Assembly: GCF_035325945.1 (NCBI RefSeq)
Contig: NZ_DAOKYX010000025.1
Location: 1-39,789, forward strand
Length of the DNA: 39,789 nt
Direction: 5' to 3'
DNA from: Parvibaculum sp035325945
GTDB lineage: Bacteria > Pseudomonadota > Alphaproteobacteria > Parvibaculales > Parvibaculaceae
Under the pieces are notes generated by a model. It saw only the letters and a list, made by a program, of their open reading frames with translations. It had not been told where the DNA came from and searched no databases. Shown piece after piece: positions 8,281-16,595 of the stretch. Position 1 is the first letter of the stretch; every line of letters starts with the position of its first letter. The translations under genes and the position numbers were made by a program.

Positions 8281-9671
8281 TGCGCAAGGCTCTCCTCCCG
8301 GTCGCGGCTTTCTGGCTCGTGCTGGTCGCATGGGCGCTGCCCGCCGAGGCCATGAAGATCGAGCGCGTCGTGAGCCCCGGCGGCATCGAGGCCTGGCTCG
8401 TCGAGGAATACGAGGTGCCGGTCATCGTGATGAACGTCTCCTGGCGGGGAGGTTCGGCCTACGATCCGAAGGACAAGGAGGGGCTTGCGAATTTCGTCTC
8501 GGGCCTTCTCGATGAAGGCGCGGGCGATCTCGCTTCCGAGGCGTTCCAGAAACGCCTGCAGGATACAGGCGCCACCATGTCCTTTTCCGAGGACCGCGAT
8601 TATTTCGAGGGCAGGTTCAAGACGCTGGCGGAAAAGCGCGACGAGGCATTCGCGCTGTTTGGCCTTGCCGTCACCCGGCCGCGTTTCGATGCCGATGCCG
8701 TCGAGCGCATCCGCGCGCAGATCGCGACGATCATCGCCCGCAATGCCGAGGACCCGGAGTGGATCGCGGCGCGGAATTTCTACAAGGCCGCCTTTGGCGA
8801 TCATCCCTATGCGCGTCCCGGCGATGGCACGGCGAAGTCGATTGCGCGGATCGGCCGCGAGGATCTTCAGGGCTACGCGAAAAATGTCTTCGCGCGCGAC
8901 AACATGAAGATCGGCGTCGTCGGCCCCATCAAGCCTGCGGAACTCGGCGCCCTTCTCGACAGGACCTTCGGCGCCCTGCCGGCAAAGTCGCATCTGCCGA
9001 AAATGCCTGAAGTGAAGGTGGCCGCGAAAGCCGGAACGGTCATCGACAAGCGGCCCTTCCCGCAAAGCGTCGTCATCTTCGGCGAGGAAGGACTGAAGCG
9101 CGCCGATCCGGATTTCATTCCCGCCTTTGTCGCCAATTACGTTCTCGGCGGCGGCAGCTTTTCCTCCCGCCTCATGGAGGAGGTGCGGGTGAAGCGCGGG
9201 CTCGCCTATTCCGTGTCGAGCTATCTCTATCCGATGCGCCACGGCGCGCTCTTCCTCGGCCAGCTCGGCACCAAGAACGCGACGACCGGCGTTGCCCTCT
9301 CGATCGTCCGCGCCGAGCTTGCCCGCATGGCGGAAGGCGGGCTCACCGATCAGGAGCTTGCCGACGCGAAGACCTACCTGACCGGCTCCTATCCGCTGCG
9401 CTTCGACTCCAACACGGAGATCGCGGGCGAGCTTCTCGGCATCCAGCAGGAAAATCTCGGCATCGACTATGTCGATCGCCGCAACGGGCTCATCGAGGCC
9501 GTGACGAAGGAAGACATCGCCCGGGTGGCCAAGCGCCTCTTCAGGTCAGACCGGCTCATCGTCTCCATCGTGGGCGAGCCCGACATGTCGGAAACCCCGG
9601 CGCCGGGCGCCGCCGAGCGGCCCATGCCGGCCGAGCCCGCGGGCCCACATGAGGCAGCGCCGGGCGGCTGA
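8277..9671 (+). CDS. M16 family peptidase-like protein, non-catalytic partner
   Basis: This 464-residue exported protein has the M16 fold but no zinc site: where its partner has HFLEH it reads NFVSG (residues 72-76). It has an N-terminal signal peptide (about 1-25, ending PAEA) and keeps the C-terminal-domain segment VKRGLAYSVSSYLYP, whose Arg/Tyr residues contact substrate in two-chain M16 enzymes. The start overlaps the stop of the catalytic subunit by four bases, implying coordinated 1:1 synthesis. It most likely forms a heterodimer with the 6853-8280 product, contributing to chamber closure and substrate binding. The tail after about residue 440 is Pro/Ala-rich and probably disordered. 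Confidence 0.88.
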   Translation: MMRKALLPVAAFWLVLVAWALPAEAMKIERVVSPGGIEAWLVEEYEVPVIVMNVSWRGGSAYDPKDKEGLANFVSGLLDEGAGDLASEAFQKRLQDTGATMSFSEDRDYFEGRFKTLAEKRDEAFALFGLAVTRPRFDADAVERIRAQIATIIARNAEDPEWIAARNFYKAAFGDHPYARPGDGTAKSIARIGREDLQGYAKNVFARDNMKIGVVGPIKPAELGALLDRTFGALPAKSHLPKMPEVKVAAKAGTVIDKRPFPQSVVIFGEEGLKRADPDFIPAFVANYVLGGGSFSSRLMEEVRVKRGLAYSVSSYLYPMRHGALFLGQLGTKNATTGVALSIVRAELARMAEGGLTDQELADAKTYLTGSYPLRFDSNTEIAGELLGIQQENLGIDYVDRRNGLIEAVTKEDIARVAKRLFRSDRLIVSIVGEPDMSETPAPGAAERPMPAEPAGPHEAAPGG

Positions 9672-9786
9672 GCGAGCGCCTTCGAGGGCGTCGCGTCTTG
9701 CCGGCGCTGGTTGTGGAAGCCGGTTCTTGTTAACGTGACCTCTGCATGGGGGGTGGACGCCTGATTCCCGTCGGCGTCGGAAAATC

Positions 9787-11142
9787 ATGCACAAGATTTG
9801 TGAGTTCACAAAAATGTCCCGACCCAATTTGCCTTATGAGCAGCTCGTCGACACCTGTTTCGAGGACAAGATAGGCGAGGGCGGGCTCACCCGCGCCGCC
9901 TATGAGCGCGCGCTGGAGGAGGCCGCGCCTGCGCTTGCCTGGCTGAAGGAAGCCTACGAGAAGAAGACGCTCGCCCTGCTGCGCGTGCCCGAGCGCGCGG
10001 ACGATATCGCGCCCTTGCGCGAGGTCGCGGCGAAGCTCCTCGACAACACGACCGATCTTTTCCTTTTCGGCATTGGCGGGTCCTCGCTTGGCGCGCAGGC
10101 GCTGGCGCAGCTCACCGGCTGGGGCACGCAGGCCCATCTCCACAAGGGTCCGCGCATCCACATCGTCGACAATCTCGATCCGCAGACGATGCAGGCGGCG
10201 CTGGCCGCGACCGATCTCAGGACGACGCGTTTCCTCGTCGTCTCGAAGTCGGGCGGCACGGTCGAGCCCTCCATGCAGATGCTCGCCGCCATGACCGCGA
10301 TCGAGAAGGCGGGCGGCGGCAAATATATGAAATACCATTTCGCCGTGCTGACCGAGCCTGCGAAGGACGGCAAGCCCAATGCGCTGCGCACCTTCGCGGA
10401 GAAGCATGGCTTCCCGACGCTTGAGCACGATCCGGGCGTTGGCGGGCGCTATTCCGTGCTCACCAATGTCGGCATGCTGCCCGCTCATGTTTTCGGCCTC
10501 GATGTCGATGCCATTCGCGCGGGCGCGCGCGATGTGCTGGCGCCGGTGCTTGCCGGAAAACCCGCGGGCGAGATCGCGCCTGCCATCGGTGCGGCGCTTT
10601 CGTTGGCGCTCCAGCGCGAGAGGGGCGCGAATATTTGCGTGCTCATGGCCTATGCCGACCGGCTCGAGCGCTTCCTCGCCTGGCACTGCCAGCTCTGGGC
10701 GGAAAGCCTCGGCAAGGATGGCAAGGGCACGACGCCGGTGCGCGCGCTAGGCCCCGTCGATCAGCACAGCCAGTTGCAGCTTTATCTTGCGGGCCCGCGC
10801 GACAAGATGTTCACCGTCTTCAGCACGGAAACGGCGGGTGAGGGCCCCGAGATCGCGGAAGCCTTCAGGGATGAGCCCGCCTTCGCGTCGCTCGCCGGCC
10901 ATCGCATCGGCGATCTCGTCGATGCGGAAGCCCGCGCGACCGTGGACACGCTGGCGAGAAACGGCCGCCCGGTGCGCCGCTTCAGGCTGAAGACGCTCGA
11001 TGAATACACGCTCGGCGCTCTCTTCATGCACTTCATGCTGGAGACGATCATCGCCGGCAGGATGCTCGGCATCGATCCGTTCGATCAGCCCGCGGTCGAG
11101 GAGGGCAAGATCCTCGCGAAGAAATACCTGGCGGAGATGTAA
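9787..11142 (+). CDS. pgi: Glucose-6-phosphate isomerase
   Basis: This 451-residue sugar isomerase interconverts glucose-6-phosphate and fructose-6-phosphate. Recognisable segments are FLFGIGGSSLGAQA (first sugar-phosphate loop), VVSKSGGTVEPSMQ (SIS-domain phosphate-binding loop), the GPVDQHSQLQLYLAGP signature and the C-terminal EEGKILAKKYL, which carries the catalytic-region Lys. It is shorter than the about 550-residue enterobacterial form, as in several alphaproteobacteria. The ATG at 9787 is used; an in-frame ATG at 9814 is also possible, and neither has a strong ribosome site. mutL starts seven bases after its stop. With glk (24811) and pgm (30645) elsewhere in the window, hexose-phosphate interconversion is well covered though the genes are not clustered. 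Confidence 0.95.
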   Translation: MHKICEFTKMSRPNLPYEQLVDTCFEDKIGEGGLTRAAYERALEEAAPALAWLKEAYEKKTLALLRVPERADDIAPLREVAAKLLDNTTDLFLFGIGGSSLGAQALAQLTGWGTQAHLHKGPRIHIVDNLDPQTMQAALAATDLRTTRFLVVSKSGGTVEPSMQMLAAMTAIEKAGGGKYMKYHFAVLTEPAKDGKPNALRTFAEKHGFPTLEHDPGVGGRYSVLTNVGMLPAHVFGLDVDAIRAGARDVLAPVLAGKPAGEIAPAIGAALSLALQRERGANICVLMAYADRLERFLAWHCQLWAESLGKDGKGTTPVRALGPVDQHSQLQLYLAGPRDKMFTVFSTETAGEGPEIAEAFRDEPAFASLAGHRIGDLVDAEARATVDTLARNGRPVRRFRLKTLDEYTLGALFMHFMLETIIAGRMLGIDPFDQPAVEEGKILAKKYLAEM

Positions 11143-11148
11143 GGGCGC

Positions 11149-12972
11149 ATGGGAATCGTTCGCCGTCTGAGCGAAGGCACGATCAACCGCATCGCGGCGG
11201 GCGAGGTGGTGGAGCGGCCGGCGAGCGCGGTGAAGGAACTTGTCGAGAACGCGCTCGATGCCGGCGCTCGCCACATCGACATCGTCATCGGTGCCGGTGG
11301 GCGCGAGCTTATCCGCGTTACCGACGACGGATGCGGCATGAGCGCCGCCGATCTCGCGCTCGCCATCGAGCGTCATGCGACCTCGAAACTCAAGGCCGAT
11401 GAAGCCGGCCGCGAGGATCTCCACGATATCGCGACGCTCGGCTTTCGCGGCGAGGCTCTGCCGTCGATCGGCGCGGTGGCGCGCCTTTCGATCCTGAGCC
11501 GCGAACCGGGCGCCGATACGGCGCATAAGGTGACGGTCGAAGGCGGTCGCATTTCGCCCGTCGAGCCCGCCGCCGGGCCCACGGGCACGCGCATAGAGGT
11601 TCGCGATCTCTTCTTCGCCACGCCCGCCCGCCTCAAATTTCTGAAGGGTGAGCGTTCGGAAACGCAGGCCGTCGGCGATGTGGTGAAGCGCCTCGCCATG
11701 GCCCACCCGGAGGTTGCCTTCTCGCTGACAAGCGAGGCCCGCAACATGCTGCGGCTCGAAACCGAGATGCCGGGCGAGATGGGCAGGCTCGGCCGCCTCG
11801 GCGCCATCATGGGGCGCGACTTCGCGGAGAATGCGCTTGCCATCGAGGCCGAGCGCGAAGGCGTGCGGCTGACGGGATTTGCGGGCCTGCCGACCTATAA
11901 TCGCGGTACGACGCAGATGCAGTTTCTCTTCGTCAATGGCAGGCCAGTGCGCGACAAGCTCGTCATCGGCGCGGTGCGCGGCGCCTATGCGGATTATCTC
12001 GCCCGCGACCGGCATCCGGCGGTCGCGCTCTTCGTCGAGATCGACCCGCGCGATGTCGATGTGAACGTCCATCCGGCGAAGGCCGAAGTGCGCTTCCGCG
12101 ATGCGGGGCTCGTGCGCGGCCTCATCGTCGGCGCGCTTCGCCATGCGCTGCATCAGGCTGGCCATCGCGCATCGACCACGGTGGCGGGCGCGGCGCTTGG
12201 CGCGTTGAGGGCCGAGCCGGAACGGGCGCTCTTCGCGCCGCAACGCTATGAGCAGGCGCCGATGCCGCAGCACCGGCCGGACCTTGCGGAGAGCGAGGGC
12301 GTGTCGCGCTGGCAGGGCGCCTTTGCCGATCTCGGCCGCTCCGCTCGCGTCGAGCCTGCGCCGGAAGCGCAGGCGGTGGCTGAGGCCGAGGCCCGGCCCC
12401 TCGGCGTCGCGCGCGGCCAGTTGCATGAAACCTATGTGATCGCGCAGACGGCGGACGGCATCGTCATCGTTGATCAGCATGCGGCGCATGAGCGCCTCGT
12501 CTATGAGCGCATGAAGAGCGCCATGGCGACGCGCGGCGTCGCCCGCCAGATATTGCTGATCCCCGAAGTCGTCGAACTCGACGAGGCGGAGGCCGAACGC
12601 CTCGCCGCGCGCGCGGGCGAGCTTGCCGAACTCGGCTTCGTGCTCGAAGCCTTCGGGCCGGGCGCCGTCGTCGTGCGCGAGGTGCCCGCGATCTTCGGCA
12701 GGCTCGATGTGGCGGGCCTCGTGCGCGATCTTGCCGACGATCTTTCGGAGATGGACGAAGCTCTCTCTCTCAAGGAGCGGCTGGAAGAGGTGTGCGGCAC
12801 CATCGCCTGCCATGGCTCGGTGCGCGCGGGCCGCCGCCTCAGCGCCGAGGAGATGAACGCGCTTCTCCGCGAGATGGAGGCGACGCCTCATTCCGGCCAG
12901 TGCAATCACGGCCGCCCCACCTATGTGGAGCTGAAACTCTCCGACATCGAGCGCCTGTTCGGCCGCCGCTAG
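11149..12972 (+). CDS. mutL: DNA mismatch repair protein MutL (endonuclease-type)
   Basis: This 607-residue MutL has an N-terminal GHKL ATPase: ELVENALDAGA (motif I), DDGCGMSAADL and ERHATSKL (motif II), and LGFRGEALPSIG (motif III). The linker at about 335-415 is variable and Ala/Glu-rich. The C-terminal dimerisation domain carries DQHAAHERLVYE (442-453), matching the DQHA(x)2E(x)4E metal site of nicking MutL proteins, plus ACHGSV and CNHGRP later. It should therefore be a latent endonuclease, as expected for a bacterium without MutH. It lies seven bases after pgi and the two are probably cotranscribed. Confidence 0.96.
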   Translation: MGIVRRLSEGTINRIAAGEVVERPASAVKELVENALDAGARHIDIVIGAGGRELIRVTDDGCGMSAADLALAIERHATSKLKADEAGREDLHDIATLGFRGEALPSIGAVARLSILSREPGADTAHKVTVEGGRISPVEPAAGPTGTRIEVRDLFFATPARLKFLKGERSETQAVGDVVKRLAMAHPEVAFSLTSEARNMLRLETEMPGEMGRLGRLGAIMGRDFAENALAIEAEREGVRLTGFAGLPTYNRGTTQMQFLFVNGRPVRDKLVIGAVRGAYADYLARDRHPAVALFVEIDPRDVDVNVHPAKAEVRFRDAGLVRGLIVGALRHALHQAGHRASTTVAGAALGALRAEPERALFAPQRYEQAPMPQHRPDLAESEGVSRWQGAFADLGRSARVEPAPEAQAVAEAEARPLGVARGQLHETYVIAQTADGIVIVDQHAAHERLVYERMKSAMATRGVARQILLIPEVVELDEAEAERLAARAGELAELGFVLEAFGPGAVVVREVPAIFGRLDVAGLVRDLADDLSEMDEALSLKERLEEVCGTIACHGSVRAGRRLSAEEMNALLREMEATPHSGQCNHGRPTYVELKLSDIERLFGRR

Positions 12973-13147
12973 AGTATTTCTGGACAGGCATCTCGTCCCG
13001 GCTATTCTTGACCGGTCGAAAAAGGCAGGCCGGTTCGGTTAGCCCGGCCGCTCCCCGAGCGGGAGTTCTGGCTGGCGCATGGGCGCCAAGTCCCGCGACC
13101 CATCCGCCGGCGCATGTCGCGTCGGCGCATATGAGGGTGCGTGGATC

Positions 13148-13331
13148 ATGCAGCAACAGCTTTCCGTCATCACGCTCGGCATCGCCGATCTCGCCCGCTC
13201 GCGCCGCTTCTATTGCGAAGGGTTCGGCTGGGCGCCCGTCTTCGGGAATGAGGAGATCGTCTTCTATCAGATGAACGGCTTCGTTCTCGGCACATGGCTC
13301 GAGACGAGCCTCGCCGCCGACATGAAGCGGC
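13148..13331 (+). CDS. VOC (glyoxalase-like) family protein, cut by assembly gap
   Basis: Only the first 61 codons are present before a run of N. They match the opening half of a vicinal-oxygen-chelate domain: the strand LSVITLGIADLARSRRFY, then FGWAPVF and the strand IVFYQMNGFVLGTW. The first metal ligand position near the N-terminus is not an obvious His, so enzymatic activity cannot be judged. The frame extends upstream to 13079, but ATG 13148 fits the domain start. Without the rest of the gene no substrate can be suggested. It may be complete in the genome and is only truncated by the assembly. Confidence 0.75.
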
Positions 13332-13431
13332 NNNNNNNNNNNNNNNNNNNNNNNNNNNNNNNNNNNNNNNNNNNNNNNNNNNNNNNNNNNNNNNNNNNNN
13401 NNNNNNNNNNNNNNNNNNNNNNNNNNNNNNN
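13332..13431. other. Assembly gap (100 N)
   Basis: Exactly 100 unknown bases, the usual placeholder for a scaffold gap of unknown size. It interrupts the VOC gene and ends exactly at the stop codon of the convergent HAD gene (13432), so the real distance between the two genes is unknown. Confidence 0.98.
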
Positions 13432-14160
13432 TCAGGGCGCGATCTCTTTCAGAAAATCCGTGAGGTTGTCGGCGACGTGATGCACATGGGGCGCGTCGCC
13501 GCCCTCATGCGCAAGGCGCTGGAAACGCTCCGGCCCGCTTTCGCCCTGCGGCCTCACCCAGACTGTCTTCATGCCGAGCGCGTGCGGCACTTCGAGATTG
13601 CGCGGCAGATCCTCGAACATGGCCGCGCGTTGCGGCGCGATCCCGCTTGCCGCGATGAAGCGCTCATAGGCTTCGCGCCGGGGCTTCGGCCGGTAATCCG
13701 TCGTCACGATGTCGTAGATGCCCTCGAACACATGGCCGATGCCGAGTTGCGTGATGACATTCTCGGCATGCGCGACCGATCCGTTGGTGAAGATCACCTT
13801 GCGGCCCGGCAGCGCCGCGATGGCCCGCCCGAGCGCGGCGTCGGGCGTGACCGCGCTCACATCGATATTGTGAACATGGGCGAGAAACTGCTGCGGCTCC
13901 ACGCCATGCACAGCCATGAGGCCCGCAAGAGTCGTCCCGTGCTCGACATAGAACTCCTTCTGTATGCGCTTCGCTTCCGTTTCATCGACATCGAGGAAGC
14001 GCATGATGAAGTCGCACATCTTCTCGTCGATCCGCCCGAAAAGATCGCAGGCGGGCGGATAGAGCGTGTTGTCGAGGTCGAAGACCCAGTGCTCGACATG
14101 CGCGAAGGCGTTCGCCGCCGGGCCACGCAGGGGGCTGAAATGAGAGCTGTTGTCCGTCAT
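13432..14160 (-). CDS. HAD hydrolase, pyrimidine 5'-nucleotidase-like
   Basis: This 242-residue protein is a haloacid-dehalogenase-superfamily phosphatase of subfamily IA. Motif I is VFDLDNTLYP (nucleophile is the first Asp of DLDNT), motif II is VIFTNGSVAHA, the motif III Lys is in DYRPKP, and motif IV is MFEDLPRNL. The DLDNTLYP and FEDxxxNL forms are characteristic of the pyrimidine 5'-nucleotidase group (Sdt1/Phm8-like), which dephosphorylates UMP, CMP or related nucleotides. The ATG at 14158-14160 gives the expected length; a much longer open frame upstream on this strand is antisense to the DUF2336 gene and is not coding. The stop codon abuts the assembly gap. It is divergent from the DUF2336 gene across a 117-bp region with a CtrA-type box. 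Confidence 0.88.
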   Translation of the reverse strand: MTDNSSHFSPLRGPAANAFAHVEHWVFDLDNTLYPPACDLFGRIDEKMCDFIMRFLDVDETEAKRIQKEFYVEHGTTLAGLMAVHGVEPQQFLAHVHNIDVSAVTPDAALGRAIAALPGRKVIFTNGSVAHAENVITQLGIGHVFEGIYDIVTTDYRPKPRREAYERFIAASGIAPQRAAMFEDLPRNLEVPHALGMKTVWVRPQGESGPERFQRLAHEGGDAPHVHHVADNLTDFLKEIAP

Positions 14161-14222
14161 GGCCCTTATGTGGACCCCCAAGCGCAAGCTTGCAAGCGGG
14201 CGGCGCCGCCTTCCTCCAAATC

Positions 14223-14237
14223 TTAACGTAACATTAA
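14223..14237. promoter_or_regulatory. CtrA-type box (TTAA-N7-TTAA)
   Basis: TTAACGTAACATTAA is an exact match to the full alphaproteobacterial CtrA recognition pattern TTAA-N7-TTAA. It lies 40 bp before the DUF2336 start codon and 63 bp before the divergent HAD start, in otherwise GC-rich sequence where two TTAA tetramers at this spacing are unlikely by chance. The factor is inferred; ctrA is not in this window. Confidence 0.6.
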
Positions 14238-14277
14238 GCGCCGGCGGGAAGACTCGGGGCCGTTCCGGAGGGTGTGG

Positions 14278-15540
14278 ATGCGGCTCGCAAGCCTGAAAAA
14301 GCTTTTCACTTGGCGGAAGCTCCCTTCGGAGCTTCGCTACGAGGACGCGCGCCGCGCGCTCGAAAGCCGCTCGGGCGCGCTGAAGCGCGAGCTTGCCGCC
14401 CGGCCCGATGCGCCGCCAGAAACGCTCTACTATCTGGCGGGCGACGACGACCCGGCCGTGCGCTCGCTCGTCGCGGCCAATCGTTCGACGCCCATTCAGG
14501 CCGATGAAATCCTCCAGACCGATGCCGATGAGGAGGTGCGCTTGGAGCTTGCGCGCAAGATCGCCCGCATCGTGCCTGACATGCCGGAAGACGAGCGCGA
14601 GAATGTGCGGGATCGCGTGATGACGCTCCTCGAAAAGCTCGCCCGCGACGAGTTCACGCGCGTACGCCAGATCGTGGCCGAGGAAATCAAATCCTGCCCG
14701 ACTATTCCCAAGCGGCTGGCGATCCGCCTCGCGCATGACGCGGAGGGCGCGGTCTGCGGCCCGGTGCTCGAATATTCGCCGCTGCTCTCCGAGGACGATC
14801 TGATCGAGATCGTCGCCACGACGCGCGTTCAGGGCGCGCTCGAGGCGATAGCCCGCCGCCGCAACATTGGCGGCGCGCTCACCGATGCGATCGTCGCGAC
14901 GCTCGATATTCCGGCCATCGCCCAGCTCATCGCCAATCCGAGCGCCGAGATCAGAGAAGAAACGCTCGACAACATTCTCCGCGAGGCCGCCTCCATCGAA
15001 GCCTGGCACCTGCCGCTCGTCATGCGGCCCGCGCTGTCGCTGCGCGCGATCAGGCGCATCGCCGTTTTCGTTTCGCGTGGCCTCGTCGAGGAACTCGTGC
15101 GGCGCCACAAGCTCGACCCGGAAACGGAGATCGAGTTGAAGGCGCGCACGCAGGCGCGCATCGAGGCGCAGGCCGAGGCGCCAACATCCGACATTGTCGT
15201 CGAGCGCATCCGCAAGGCGCATGAGGAAGGCGCGCTCGGCGACGACATGGTGGCGAAAGCAGCCTCGCTTCAGCATCGCGGCGCCGTCACCCTGGCGCTG
15301 TCGCTTCTGGCAGGCGTTCCCGAAGCCACCGTCGCGCATATCATCGAGGTCAAGAGCGGCAAGGGCATCTCGGCGCTCTGCTGGCGCGCGGGCCTTGCCA
15401 TGCGCACCGCGCTCGCCATCCAGATATTCGTCGCCAGTGTTCCGATCGACGCGCGTGTTCTGCCGCGCGGCGGTATCGACTATCCGATGGAGGAGCGTGA
15501 GTTGCTCTGGCACCTCCACTATTTCGGCATCGAGACGTGA
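14278..15540 (+). CDS. DUF2336 domain-containing protein
   Basis: This is a 420-residue, mostly helical cytoplasmic protein of the DUF2336 family, which is found in alphaproteobacteria and has no firm function. The first half carries HEAT-like repeated helical pairs, for example ALKRELAARPDAPPETLYYLAGDDDPAVRSL-type segments (shown only in outline) around residues 35-75 and again at 75-170; the second half is the DUF2336 core. The ATG at 14278 is chosen because GGAGGG ends 5 nt upstream; the in-frame GTG at 14272 overlaps that ribosome site. No transmembrane segment or enzyme motif is seen. A CtrA-type box lies 40 bp upstream, which suggests cell-cycle or motility-linked expression. HEAT repeats point to a scaffold role, by inference. 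Confidence 0.82.
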   Translation: MRLASLKKLFTWRKLPSELRYEDARRALESRSGALKRELAARPDAPPETLYYLAGDDDPAVRSLVAANRSTPIQADEILQTDADEEVRLELARKIARIVPDMPEDERENVRDRVMTLLEKLARDEFTRVRQIVAEEIKSCPTIPKRLAIRLAHDAEGAVCGPVLEYSPLLSEDDLIEIVATTRVQGALEAIARRRNIGGALTDAIVATLDIPAIAQLIANPSAEIREETLDNILREAASIEAWHLPLVMRPALSLRAIRRIAVFVSRGLVEELVRRHKLDPETEIELKARTQARIEAQAEAPTSDIVVERIRKAHEEGALGDDMVAKAASLQHRGAVTLALSLLAGVPEATVAHIIEVKSGKGISALCWRAGLAMRTALAIQIFVASVPIDARVLPRGGIDYPMEERELLWHLHYFGIET

Positions 15541-15543
15541 GGC

Positions 15544-16587
15544 CTATTCGAGCGCAAAGTCGAAGCGCGCCTTGCCGCCCGTCCGGATCGGCATGAACTT
15601 CTTTTCATCGTAGCCGCGCGCGGCGCAGGCCTCGCGCCCCCTGATCTCGAAGCGCGTCGTCTTGGTGCAATAGGTTTCGCTGCCGGACCAGACAAGCGCC
15701 CGCCCGTTCTCCTTCGCGATCATGCCCTTCTCGTCCACGGCCTCCGCATAGACCGAGTAGCCGCCGGGCGCGAGCTTGCCCTTGACCGCCTTCACGCAAG
15801 CCTTGGGCTCGATCCTGATCCAGCCGCTCGACAGGCCCTGCTCTTTGGCCTCGACACCGATAGCGGCCCAGGCGAGATGGCCGGTCCTGTTGCAGATATC
15901 GAGGCCGAGGCGGTCCTGTTCCCGTTCAGCACCCTCGATGAGCGCGCCCAGCAGCGCCTCGTCGATCATGCCCGTCGGCTGCCTGCCCGCGGCTCGCTGA
16001 AAGGCCATGATGGCCCGTTGCGTCGCCTTGGCGGCGATGCCGTCGATCCGGGCGATGCGGAAGCCATTGTCTCGCAGAAGCCGCTGCACGCCCGCGACAC
16101 GCGCGCGCTCCAGCGTATAGTTGCGGGGCTCGCTGAAGGTTGTCGTCCACTCGTCGCCGGAATTTGTCTCGACACGGATGAAGTTGTTGGATTCGTAGCC
16201 GCGCATGGCGCAGTTCTCGCGGCCCGTGATGGCGAAGTCTCCGGGCAGGGTGCAGAAGCGCTCATTGCCGGAAAAATATTTCACCGGCCCCTGATGTGCC
16301 TCGATTGAGCGGGCGAAGACATGATGGCTGCTCGCCCGGATCGGCCCGGCGAGAACCGAGGCGCAGGCGCCGGGAAGGATGCGCACCCATCCTTGCGAAT
16401 GCCATTCCGAGTGTACGTCCGCCGGATCGGATTGAAGGGCGATGGCGCCCGCGAGCGCATAGCTCGTCGCGTTGCAGAGCCGGTAATCGGCCTTCGCCGG
16501 AAATGCCCAGAAGAGGAGGGAGAAAAACAGGAAGGAAGCGGCGATGCCCCTCGCGTCCCGGCGGGATGTGCGCGGGCGGGAAGGCAT
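15544..16587 (-). CDS. Exported protein with two DUF1036 domains around a PG-binding-like domain
   Basis: A 347-residue secreted protein. A signal peptide spans about 1-33 (ending FPAKA). The first DUF1036 domain (about 34-150) starts DYRLCNATSYALAGAIA and has paired cysteines; a peptidoglycan-binding-1-like helical segment follows (about 162-217, VAGVQRLLRDNGFRIARIDG then TQRAIMAFQRAAGR); a second DUF1036 domain (about 229-345) starts LDICNRTGHLAWAAIG and ends with CAARGYDEKKF. The two DUF1036 copies share the W-x-RI-x-P-x-x-C, Y-C-T and C-A-x-RGY landmarks, so the protein arose by internal duplication. It starts eight bases after argB ends and is in the same transcription unit. Periplasmic, cell-wall-associated location is inferred; function unknown. 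Confidence 0.85.
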   Translation of the reverse strand: MPSRPRTSRRDARGIAASFLFFSLLFWAFPAKADYRLCNATSYALAGAIALQSDPADVHSEWHSQGWVRILPGACASVLAGPIRASSHHVFARSIEAHQGPVKYFSGNERFCTLPGDFAITGRENCAMRGYESNNFIRVETNSGDEWTTTFSEPRNYTLERARVAGVQRLLRDNGFRIARIDGIAAKATQRAIMAFQRAAGRQPTGMIDEALLGALIEGAEREQDRLGLDICNRTGHLAWAAIGVEAKEQGLSSGWIRIEPKACVKAVKGKLAPGGYSVYAEAVDEKGMIAKENGRALVWSGSETYCTKTTRFEIRGREACAARGYDEKKFMPIRTGGKARFDFALE

Positions 16588-16595
16588 CCCGGAAC

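Noticed and set aside
10747..12909. Very long minus-strand open frame (about 720 codons) opposite pgi and mutL
   Set aside because: It is antisense to two well-supported genes, His/Arg/Asp-rich, without any family motif; a GC-bias shadow.
13028..13049. GGCCGG/CCGGCC hairpin after mutL as a terminator
   Set aside because: A T run occurs only on the minus strand and is offset from the stem; no minus-strand gene clearly ends here, so function is not supported.
14161..15519. N-terminal extension of the HAD gene on the minus strand
   Set aside because: The frame stays open through the antisense of DUF2336, but the HAD fold begins at 14160 and the CtrA-type box lies in between.
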